Below, piece by piece: positions 15,701 to 22,481 of a DNA stretch of 41,821 nt (positions within the stretch are counted from its first letter, which is position 1; every line of letters starts with the position of its first letter). Origin of the DNA: Algoriphagus aquimarinus. Its GTDB lineage: Bacteria > Bacteroidota > Bacteroidia > Cytophagales > Cyclobacteriaceae. A model generated the notes under the pieces. It made no database searches. It had not been told where the DNA came from and saw only the letters and a list, made by a program, of their open reading frames with translations. Both the position numbers and the translations under genes were made by a program. The stretch covers positions 1 through 41,821 of the forward strand of contig NZ_FOKK01000008.1 of the NCBI RefSeq assembly GCF_900112005.1. Reading direction: 5' to 3'.

Positions 15701-15914
15701 CATGGCAATAGGTTTAGGAGATGGAGCAGAGCAGATTGCTCCTCTGGGAAGGGCCGTAATCGGCGGGCTATTAGCTTCTACAGTAACTGTTTTGATACTG
15801 TTGCCGCACCTATTTGCTTCTGTAATGTCCGGTTCTTCCTCGCATAGCCCTTCTATGGATCCTGATGATGAAGAGAACCGGTTTTTTTTAAGGCATAATG
15901 CGAATACAAACTAA
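12735..15914 (+). CDS. RND efflux permease, AcrB/HAE-like
   Basis: Inner-membrane proton-driven permease of 1059 residues. It has the RND topology of 12 membrane helices with two large periplasmic loops. The N-terminus RFALRRPIAIMVVVLAIAAF is the typical first helix. The helix-4 motif is SIGILVDEATVTIEN near residue 393, with Asp-Glu where AcrB has Asp407-Asp408. It lacks the DFG...DG motif of Czc-type metal pumps, so it is closer to organic-substrate pumps. An upstream ATT/TTG-type start at 12699 is possible, but ATG 12735 is the natural N-terminus and clears the TolC stop. Substrate unknown; the following sulfur genes hint at thiol or sulfur compounds (inference). Confidence 0.92.
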   Translation: MNLIRFALRRPIAIMVVVLAIAAFSYNAIKNIKVDIFPEVELPALYIAMPYGGLSPAYMDGFMANEFQKVLLYVSGIENIDFKSVQGLSLMKLTFYPGTDMAQAAGEVSTQVSRAMGFLPPGAVPPMVVRFDGNSLPIGQLVFESPQRSITELQTMVVTKIRPMFATIPGITAPAPFGGNVRTIVVSIDPQAMQANGLSPEEITLAITKNSHPSPAGNIRIGDENLMAPINSIAKDPDEFLNIPIKNVEGRTLFIRDVAHVKDAADQTVGFALVNGKRSVYLPVIKKSDASTIDAVENLRSAIPTLKGLLPADVQMRYEFDQSKYIERSLSNLIHEGILGALFTGLMILLFLGDSRGAFIVVLTIPIAILSAVCGLYLFGYTINIMTLSGLALSIGILVDEATVTIENIHQHIDLGKQKQRAILDALLEISIPKLLILLCILAVLTPALIMTGIPKDMFLPLSVAVAFAMIASFVASQTFVPILANWLMKGHKPTSATIGKGQKTFFAKVKTRYTFLLRKWSGNSLVLFLVYFIVAGGMVVILLNVIGKDVMPVSNSSDFQIRIEAPQGSRLEKTEALVKEVIVDIKGELPENGLAITSAYVGMHPAATPINPIFLFTNASHEAVLQVSVDQEYYSGSMEELKERIRAIVSEKHPNAMINFEPMELTEKIMGQGAMTPIEVKVGAAQLKIAAEHAGKIEANLKKIPYLRDVRIAEPLSYPTLQIEVDREKLALFDMTMQDVTRSMVTATSSSRYTDKNLWIDPRSGLVFQSQVQIPEEIMNSIEMLRSIPLKKGSPRPVLEDVATIRRTYTAAQVNRKGPHRYVTLIANVYGMDLGTASVDVKQAIQDAGTPPKGTSIWIEGTLKLLDDTLNSLIAGLGVAVIAIFLMLSTYYQSFRVPIVILLVIPSVFAGSLVMLYLTGSTLNLQSYMGIIMSIGVSVSNAVLLINQAEYYRKQVGLTPIQAGRSAGASRLRPVLMTAAAMLAGMLPMAIGLGDGAEQIAPLGRAVIGGLLASTVTVLILLPHLFASVMSGSSSHSPSMDPDDEENRFFLRHNANTN

Positions 15915-15929
15915 TAGAAAAGCAACTAT

Positions 15930-17036
15930 ATGATAACAGCAATAAAAAACAGCAACTATCTGGTATTCGTGATTTTACTGGCAGGGTCAATCTCTGCATG
16001 TACTTCCCAATATGATAAGAAAGATGAAGTCAAAATAACTGCCAAGGAAGAGAATGTATTCCCGGATGTGGAAAAGATCATTTATGCAAGTCAGGACTAT
16101 CCACTTTCCCTGCCGGGAGAACTCGCACCTTATGAGGAGGTAGAACTTCATGCTAAGATCAATGGCTTTCTTGAGAAAATCTATGTGCAACGAGGCGATT
16201 TTGTACAAAAAGGACAGCTCCTGGCCGAACTTGTCGCTCCTGAGGTGGATCAACAATATTTATCAGATCAATCGGTTCAGGCTGAAAAGGAAAGTGATTA
16301 CCTGTTTGCCAAACAGGCGTATGAGAGACTGACGGAAGCATCCAAAACTAAGGGAGCAGTCGCCCAAATAGAACTTGACCGGGCCAATAGCTTTATGATG
16401 AGTGCAAAATCTGCCTTTGAATCATCACAGGCAGGTACAGAGCAAAGCTCGCAATTAAAAAAGTATTTGAAGATCACTGCTCCTTTTGAGGGAATAATCA
16501 CGCAAAGGAATTTATCTCTGGGTGCATTGGTAGGTCCTGGCTACAAGGCATCCATATTTACCATTGCCCAAGCGGATAAATTACGCTTGACTGTAGCTAT
16601 CCCTGAGAAGCATGTAGCAGCTATATCTGATGATCTTAAAGCCAGTTTTATGGTTAGTTCACTTCCTGGGAAAGATTTTGAAGCATATCTGTCACGTTCC
16701 TCAGGCATTTTGAGTCAACAAAACAGATCGATTACTTTGGAATTTGATGTGGAAAATTCGAAGGGAGTGCTAAGTGGCGGCGAATATGCCCAGGTGAGGT
16801 TGAACCTTCACAGAAATGATTCTTCCTATTGGGTTTCTCCCCGAAGCATCGTCAATGCCCAGTCAGGGACTTTTATTATGACACTAAGGGAGGATCTGAT
16901 CAAAAGAGTGCCTATTAAAGAAGGGATCAGGTTAGATAGTCTAGTAGAAATATTTGGTAATGTACAATTGGGTGATTTGGTATTGACAAACCCTTCTGAG
17001 GAAATTAAAGAAGGGAATATAAATAATCTAAAATAG
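15930..17036 (+). CDS. RND periplasmic adaptor lipoprotein (MFP/HlyD family)
   Basis: Adaptor joining the RND permease to TolC, 368 residues. Lipoprotein signal with Cys24 (GSISAC). Then a lipoyl/barrel-sandwich half (ELHAKINGFLEKIYVQRGD), an alpha-helical hairpin (about 105-175), and the second lipoyl half with APFEGIITQRNLSLGALV, followed by beta-barrel and membrane-proximal domains. It starts 15 bases after the permease gene. The alpha hairpin is short, usual for Bacteroidota adaptors. Confidence 0.92.
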   Translation: MITAIKNSNYLVFVILLAGSISACTSQYDKKDEVKITAKEENVFPDVEKIIYASQDYPLSLPGELAPYEEVELHAKINGFLEKIYVQRGDFVQKGQLLAELVAPEVDQQYLSDQSVQAEKESDYLFAKQAYERLTEASKTKGAVAQIELDRANSFMMSAKSAFESSQAGTEQSSQLKKYLKITAPFEGIITQRNLSLGALVGPGYKASIFTIAQADKLRLTVAIPEKHVAAISDDLKASFMVSSLPGKDFEAYLSRSSGILSQQNRSITLEFDVENSKGVLSGGEYAQVRLNLHRNDSSYWVSPRSIVNAQSGTFIMTLREDLIKRVPIKEGIRLDSLVEIFGNVQLGDLVLTNPSEEIKEGNINNLK

Positions 17037-17071
17037 CTGAATGAAACCGATAACCTTTAAAATAAATCATA

Positions 17072-17497
17072 ATGAAAACTAATTTATTAAGTTTAATTCT
17101 TCTTATAGTTGTTCTTTTTAGCACAACAACTTTAGAAGCTCAGCAACTAGTTGAAAAAAGTAAACACAATTATGTAGTGCTCACCAAAAAAGTACCCCAA
17201 TTAGAGCCCATAATTTTAACGGCAGAAGCGCTTAAAAAAGAAGATGGACAGAATTTTGGCGATTTTCAGATTATCATCTGCGGAATAGGAATAGGTGATA
17301 TTACCGATCCTGAAAAGATCAGTGATTTTATTGAAAAAGCTGAAAAAGCAGGTGTACGTATCATAGCGTGTGGTTTTTCCCTTCATAAATTCAAGATCGA
17401 TGAAACAAAAGTTCCCAAAGAAATCGAGGTCGTCGAAAACGGAATTCTATACAATTTTCAGTTACAGAAACAAGGATATATAAGTTTAAGCCTTTAA
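17072..17497 (+). CDS. Exported DsrE-like protein
   Basis: A 141-residue protein with a signal peptide (about 1-23, ending LEAQQ) and a DsrE/DsrF-like fold. The core shows the beta strand FQIIICGIGIG, then AEKAGVRIIACGFSLHKFKI, where the second cysteine (in ACGFS) sits at the position of the sulfur-relay cysteine in DsrE-like proteins. DsrE proteins move sulfane sulfur in sulfur oxidation or tRNA thiolation; an exported version would act in the periplasm. Neighbours: the RND adaptor 35 bases upstream and a TlpA-like protein 37 bases downstream, followed by a SoxB-like gene. The set suggests periplasmic sulfur handling (inference). Confidence 0.8.
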   Translation: MKTNLLSLILLIVVLFSTTTLEAQQLVEKSKHNYVVLTKKVPQLEPIILTAEALKKEDGQNFGDFQIIICGIGIGDITDPEKISDFIEKAEKAGVRIIACGFSLHKFKIDETKVPKEIEVVENGILYNFQLQKQGYISLSL

Positions 17498-17534
17498 ACC
17501 AATAAAATTCATTCAATTATAAAAACAATTCAAA

Positions 17535-18158
17535 ATGGAAAATAAGAAGACAAAGAAAATATGGATTCAGTATGGGGTTTTAGCTGTTGTGAGCATAACA
17601 CTTTACGCAACAGGCCTACATGCTGAGGTAATTGGTTTTGCCCAACGGGGATTGCTCGCAACAGGCTTAATGAATCCCGACATGGAGGAAATTACAAATG
17701 AGCGGAATTCTGAAGTCGAAAATAGAGTTGAAGCGGCTAAGCTAGATCTTACTCAAGCTGATTTTAACTTTAACCTGATTGATAAGGCAGGTAAGACCGT
17801 ATCTCTAAATAAATTTAAGGGCAAAGTCATCTTTATAAATTTGTGGGCCACGTGGTGCGCGCCCTGTATTGCAGAAATGCCCAGCATAGATAAGTTGCAC
17901 GACGAAATGGGGGATGAAGTCGCTTTTGTAATGTTATCGCTCGACCAGAATTTTGAAAAAGCAAAAGCTTTTGATAAACGCAAAGGATACGACCTGCCCA
18001 TTTATGCTCCAGCAGACAATTTGCCAGCGATGTATGAATCGTCGGCCATACCAACCACCTATGTTATTGATGCCGCAGGAAACTTGGCATTGACACACAA
18101 AGGAATGGCCGATTATAGCGATCCAGAATTTAAAAAATTCCTGAATAGTTTAAAGTAG
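17535..18158 (+). CDS. TlpA-like membrane-anchored thioredoxin
   Basis: A 207-residue thiol-disulfide protein with an N-terminal membrane anchor (about 9-27), a charged linker (50-70) and a TlpA/AhpC-type redoxin domain. The active site is WCAPC (Trp107-Cys111), after the FKGKVIFINLWATW strand, and the cis-proline is in SAIPTTYVID. Acts in the periplasm as a reductant. In Sox clusters a thioredoxin of this type (SoxW) keeps partner cysteines reduced; here it lies directly before a SoxB-like gene and after a DsrE-like gene, so a comparable role is plausible. Confidence 0.9.
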   Translation: MENKKTKKIWIQYGVLAVVSITLYATGLHAEVIGFAQRGLLATGLMNPDMEEITNERNSEVENRVEAAKLDLTQADFNFNLIDKAGKTVSLNKFKGKVIFINLWATWCAPCIAEMPSIDKLHDEMGDEVAFVMLSLDQNFEKAKAFDKRKGYDLPIYAPADNLPAMYESSAIPTTYVIDAAGNLALTHKGMADYSDPEFKKFLNSLK

Positions 18159-18238
18159 TGTTTTCGCAGCTGTGTTGGCGGTTCAACTTTGGCTATAATA
18201 GATTATCAAATTTATATTTTCATTTAAAATTGAAAATT

Positions 18239-19664
18239 ATGAAACTGAATATAGTATTTATAAACGACGTGCACGGGTATCTCGCTCCTCATCCTGAATT
18301 GTTTTATAATGAAACGGGTGAGGTAGTTGAGACTGTGGGGGGGTATGCCCATATTGCAGGTTTAGTGGAGGATATCCGAAAAGATAATCCGAATACGTTA
18401 CTGTTTGATGGTGGCGATACGCTACATGGAACTAAACCCCTTGTGGATTCGAAAGGCGAGGCTATCATCCCCATCTTAAATGCACTAAAACTCGATGCGC
18501 TGGTAGGGCATTGGGATTTTGGTTATGGACCAGAACAGTTACAAAAAATAAATAAGCAGTTGAATTTCCCAATCCTGGGTTGCAATGTGTTTAAAGTAGA
18601 TGGTTCCAATTTTTTACAACCAACTGAGTTATTGGAAAAAGGGGGTGTAAAAATTGGTGATCGGTATCTGCGCTATGATAGTGGACAAAGTGATGCCTGA
18701 GAAGATGAGTAAGGGTCTGAAGTTTACTTCAGGAATTGACGAACTTCCAAAATGTATTAAAAAATTGAAAGCTGATGGAGCACATATAATTGTGCTACTA
18801 TCGCATAACGGTTTTCCTCAAGATGTGGAATTATTGAAAGCAGTAAACGGTATCGACATTTGTTTGAGTGCCCATACTCATAACAGGATTTATAGCCCAG
18901 TTGAAGTCAATGGAGCTCGTGTTGTGCAATGTGGATGTCACGGAGCATTTATTGGTAATTTCACCATTGATTTTCAGGAAAATGAAATCAAAAGCTGTAA
19001 TTACGAGCTTATAAAAGTAGATAGTTCGGTGCCGATAAATCCTGAGGTAGATAATTTAGTTGAGAAAGCCTTAAAGCCCTATCACGAGATTATCAACAAA
19101 GTTATAGGCCATACCAATGAGGTTTTGCATCGCTATAACACGACTAATTCCACAATGGACAATTTTCTACTAAAGGCCATTACTTACATTACCAATACAG
19201 ACATTGCATTTTCAAATGGATGGCGTTATGGTGCGCCAATAGCAGTGGGGAATATTACAGAAAATGATATTTATAATATCACTCCTATGAATCCACCCGT
19301 TTCAACGGTGGAATTAACTGGTGTAGAGATTAAAGAAATGCTGGAGGAAAATCTGGAACGTACTTTCTGTAGCAAACCGTTTGGTCAAATGGGAGGCTAT
19401 ATAAAACGTGTTTTAGGATTGCAAATAAATATGCGAATAGAAAATCCGAAAGGACATCGCATTCAGGAAATTTACTATAAAGGTTCTCACCTTGATTTGA
19501 TTAAAACCTATAAAGTTAGCTTTGTGACTACTCAAGGTGTCGCAAAGAAATATGGCAAGAACCGAAAAAAACATAGTCACAACGCTGTTGAGGCTATGAA
19601 AGCTTATTTAATTGAGAATACAGAATTTAGTCCAGATAAAATAGGGAGCTTTCGTCTTGTTTAA
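18239..19664 (+). pseudogene. SoxB-like thiosulfohydrolase/5'-nucleotidase family protein, frameshifted
   Basis: A two-metal metallophosphoesterase plus 5'-nucleotidase C-terminal domain, split over two frames. The first part (18239 to about 18655) has NDVHGYLAPHP (Asp10, His12), DGGDT (57-61) and GHWDFGYG (90-97); the last resembles SoxB GHWEFTYG rather than the GNHEFD of nucleotidases. The second frame continues with VIGIC, then LLSHNGFPQDVELL, GIDICLSAHTHN and FSNGWRYG, again SoxB-like. One extra base in the A5 run at 18649-18653 explains the break; removing it gives GVKLVIGIC. No signal peptide is seen, although SoxB is normally periplasmic. SoxB releases sulfate from cysteine-bound thiosulfate on SoxYZ, but no soxYZ is in the window. 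If the frameshift is a sequencing error, the gene is intact at about 475 residues. Last gene of the operon. Confidence 0.75.
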
Positions 19665-19922
19665 TTAAAATGAAGTATGGACCGAAAAATTAAAAATATC
19701 ATTACTTGAAATAGTAAAAGCCAGAAAATATTTTTATTAAGAAACTAACCTGGTTTCATTTAATCTTCCATTATTTTTTGAGCCGTAGGCTAAGCTCGGT
19801 CAGTCAGGTTTTACGGTTAAACAATACTACAATTATTCTGAAAACTCCCTCCCAGGTCCTTTTCCGATCTGTTATATTTCAGCCGCATGCTAGTTTTTTT
19901 TTCAATTTAAATGCGCACCCAT

Positions 19923-20183
19923 TCAAGTGATACCCTTTCTCTTTTTTCTGGAGGTTCGCTGATTTCGGGTTGTTATTTTCCCTTCTTGACTTTGTGCAGT
20001 TTTTAGGTGTCCTGATGGAAGGACTTTTTCTTTAGGTGTCTTTAATTCTGAATCATTTTTTTCACAGATGCCTTTGATAAGTTCTTCGGTAAAATCATCG
20101 TCCCGGCCAAATGAGATTAGGGGATTTGCATCTGGGTCTATTCTTTCATCCCTGTTTAGTTTATCCGTCTCTTCCCGTTTCAT
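19923..20183 (-). CDS. Small charged hypothetical protein beside the mobilisation genes
   Basis: An 86-residue, very hydrophilic protein with no hydrophobic segment, an acidic middle (GRDDDFTEELIKGICEKND) and a basic C-terminal tail ending in TSRKKRKGIT, which suggests nucleic-acid contact. It lies 25 bases after another small gene on the same strand, and the pair is divergent from the mobilisation operon. I do not recognise a family. Position suggests a role in relaxosome function or its regulation (inference). Confidence 0.5.
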   Translation of the reverse strand: MKREETDKLNRDERIDPDANPLISFGRDDDFTEELIKGICEKNDSELKTPKEKVLPSGHLKTAQSQEGKITTRNQRTSRKKRKGIT

Positions 20184-20208
20184 ACACTGATTGGTTTTAA
20201 AGTTTAAG

Positions 20209-20490
20209 TCAACCTTGATTTGTTAAGGCTTTTAGTTTGGAGTTTAGGGTAGTAAGTCCCGCTTTTTCCAGGCTATCGGAGATAATGGTATTCAGTTCTT
20301 CTTCTGATTCTTTTGAGATGTGAATAGGGTTTTTTCCGGATTCAGATTTTTGTTCCATTCCACGGGTGATTACTTCAGTCAGCAACAACACGGTTTTGCG
20401 GGGAATTTTCAGATCGATCTTTACCGTGTCATGCATACCTGGAACGGCAAGTAAAGTATCGTAAATAGTTTCAAGTGATGAGATAGCCAT
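20209..20490 (-). CDS. Small hypothetical protein, possible mobilisation accessory
   Basis: A 93-residue soluble protein with predicted helices and the segment IDLKIPRKTVLLLTEVITRG. The alternation of a short beta-like strand (VKIDLKIPRK) and helices recalls small DNA-associated proteins of Bacteroidota conjugative elements, but I cannot name the family. First gene of a divergent pair; its start lies about 230 bases from the candidate oriT. Coding status is supported by the clean start, the tight gene pair and the sensible composition. Confidence 0.5.
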   Translation of the reverse strand: MAISSLETIYDTLLAVPGMHDTVKIDLKIPRKTVLLLTEVITRGMEQKSESGKNPIHISKESEEELNTIISDSLEKAGLTTLNSKLKALTNQG

Positions 20491-20716
20491 GTCTTCATTG
20501 GTTTTGAGTTAGAAATTTTGATTTGCTAAATCTACTGTCTATCAATGAAATGAGCTTATTTAGAGATTGATCAGGATAGGTAAATGATCCCTTCACTTTT
20601 TATACTTGTATCACCTACCGACTCGGGTTATGAAATGGCCAGAGATTTTTCCAAAGCTTCAAAAACCTTAAAAAGCTAACGGGATTTCCTGTGTCCTCCG
20701 AAATCGGCAAGATGTA

Positions 20717-20767
20717 CGGTTGTATCACAACCGGATCTTGAACCCCTAACTCCGAAGTCGTGGGGTT
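20717..20767. other. Candidate origin of transfer (oriT)
   Basis: Between the divergent small gene (ends at 20490) and the MobC-like gene (20807) lie two perfect inverted repeats: CGGTTGT-ATC-ACAACCG (20717-20733) and AACCCC (20741-20746) with GGGGTT (20762-20767). Paired hairpins just upstream of mobilisation genes are where MOBP relaxases nick. The rest of the 316-base gap (20491-20806) shows no gene. The nick site itself cannot be placed. Confidence 0.5.
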
Positions 20768-20806
20768 GGAATCTGTAAGGATGTTGAACTGTAAAAAAGA
20801 AACGTG

Positions 20807-21193
20807 ATGAAGGAAAACAACAAGAGAAACAAATGGCTTCATGTCAGATTGACTTTTAAGGAATATGAGAGTATTCAAGAGAATTTTGGACAAACTGTTC
20901 AGAATAGTCTGAGTGATTATGCCAGACAATTGTTGCTGAAAAAGCCTGTTATCGGCAGGTATCGGGATACCGGAATGCAGGACCTACTTGCTGAGTTAAC
21001 TGCAATGAGAAGGGACTTGCACGGTCTTGCCGGTAACTACAATCAGATAGCAAAAAAGTTGAATTCAAGGGGTGAAAATGAGCGGGATTCCGATCTTGCT
21101 CAAGGTCAGCAATTGCAGAAAGAAATCCTGAATTCACTTGATTTGGTGAACCGATTTATCAATCAAACGGCAGCGAAATGGTTGCAATCATAA
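20807..21193 (+). CDS. MobC-like relaxosome accessory protein
   Basis: A 128-residue protein of the MobC/MobA-accessory type found in Bacteroidota mobilisable elements. The N-terminal KWLHVRLTFKEYESIQENF is a ribbon-helix-helix-like DNA-binding start, followed by SLSDYARQLLLKKPVIGRYR and the conserved NYNQIAKKLN segment of MobC proteins. It helps the relaxase bind and open oriT. A GTG at 20804 directly precedes the ATG; ATG 20807 is preferred. The relaxase gene starts inside the last codons (21178), typical of translational coupling. Confidence 0.85.
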   Translation: MKENNKRNKWLHVRLTFKEYESIQENFGQTVQNSLSDYARQLLLKKPVIGRYRDTGMQDLLAELTAMRRDLHGLAGNYNQIAKKLNSRGENERDSDLAQGQQLQKEILNSLDLVNRFINQTAAKWLQS

Positions 21194-22461
21194 AGACTAG
21201 CGCTTCTTTGAGACGACCATTCCACTACAATGAAAATAAGGTAGAACAAGGAGTGGCTGAATTACTTTTTACTCAAAACTATCCGGTTGAGGAAGCGTCC
21301 CAGTCTGCAGATATTCGTCTGAAATATATGCTTAAACTGACTGAATTAAACTCCAGAACTTCAGTGAATACAGTCCATATTTCATTGAACTTTGCTCCGG
21401 GAGAGGACTTTGAAACCAAGAAATTACAAGATATAGCCAAAGAATACATGCGCGGGATTGGCTTTGAAAACCAACCCTATCTGGTGTATAAACACACCGA
21501 TGCTGGCCACCCACATCTGCATATCGTGACGACGAATATTGGGTTGGATGGAAAGCGGATTGCTCTGCATAATATCGGTAAACTCAAGTCTGAACCAACC
21601 CGAAAGTCTATCGAAAAACAGTTTGATCTCGTGCCAGCAGAGTCCCAAAAGCAAGGGCTTTTTATAGCAAAGCCTGTTTCAATTTCCAGACTAGACTATG
21701 GTAAATCTGAGACTAAACGAGCCATTGGAAATGTGTTGCAACATGTGTTAAAAAACTATAGCTACACCTCCTTGCCTGAGCTAAATGCGGTATTGAAAGG
21801 CTATCGAATAGTGGCTGACCGTGGGACTGAAGAATCACGGATTTTTAAAAATAGAGGACTGGTTTACCGGGTATTAGATGGTGAAGGAAATAAGATTGGA
21901 GTACCGATAAAGGCAAGCAGTTTTCACTTTCGAGCTACACTGAATGCGATTGAATCCAAGTTTGAGACTAATGCTTTGGAACGCAAGAAACATATCAAAT
22001 CAATTCGATCAGCAATTGATCTAACTGTTTTGAAGATGCCTAAAGGTAGTTTGGATGAGGTAATAAAAAGCATGGAGAAGCAGGGAATTGTCACGGTCAA
22101 ACGGGAGAATCAAGAGGGTCGATTGTATGGGGTCACTTTTGTGGACCATCGAACCAAATGTGTGTTTAATGGAAGTGCATTAGGTAAGAAATACAGTGCG
22201 AATGGACTGTTGGATCGAATAGGAAATAATCAGAAAAATGACACGGTCACTCCCAAATCATACATCAAATCACCAAGTCAAGCGCAGGAAAACCTAAGAG
22301 ATCAGAGACTAATTCTACCGGTTACTGATAAGGAAACCAGAAGTTCCAATAGCTCTTCAAGAGGTATGTTGGACACAGTAATAACTCCAGAGGAGACGTA
22401 TAGTTATCTGCCATTGGAATGGAGAAAGAAGAAGCGTAAGAAAAGAAAACAAGTAAAATAA
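21178..22461 (+). CDS. MOBP-type relaxase/mobilisation nuclease
   Basis: DNA-nicking relaxase of 427 residues. The three-histidine metal motif is HPHLHIV (His111, His113, His115), preceded by a conserved strand VNTVHISLNF and a helix with GFENQPYLVYKHTDAGHP. The tail is basic (KKRKKRKQVK). The relaxase cuts oriT and stays bound to the 5' end during transfer. It overlaps the MobC-like gene by 16 bases and is followed by the coupling protein gene 20 bases later. The catalytic tyrosine is probably among those near the N-terminus (Tyr17 or Tyr35), but I cannot fix which. Confidence 0.92.
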   Translation: MVAIIKTSASLRRPFHYNENKVEQGVAELLFTQNYPVEEASQSADIRLKYMLKLTELNSRTSVNTVHISLNFAPGEDFETKKLQDIAKEYMRGIGFENQPYLVYKHTDAGHPHLHIVTTNIGLDGKRIALHNIGKLKSEPTRKSIEKQFDLVPAESQKQGLFIAKPVSISRLDYGKSETKRAIGNVLQHVLKNYSYTSLPELNAVLKGYRIVADRGTEESRIFKNRGLVYRVLDGEGNKIGVPIKASSFHFRATLNAIESKFETNALERKKHIKSIRSAIDLTVLKMPKGSLDEVIKSMEKQGIVTVKRENQEGRLYGVTFVDHRTKCVFNGSALGKKYSANGLLDRIGNNQKNDTVTPKSYIKSPSQAQENLRDQRLILPVTDKETRSSNSSSRGMLDTVITPEETYSYLPLEWRKKKRKKRKQVK

Positions 22462-22481
22462 TAGGGATAAACTAAGAGGGG

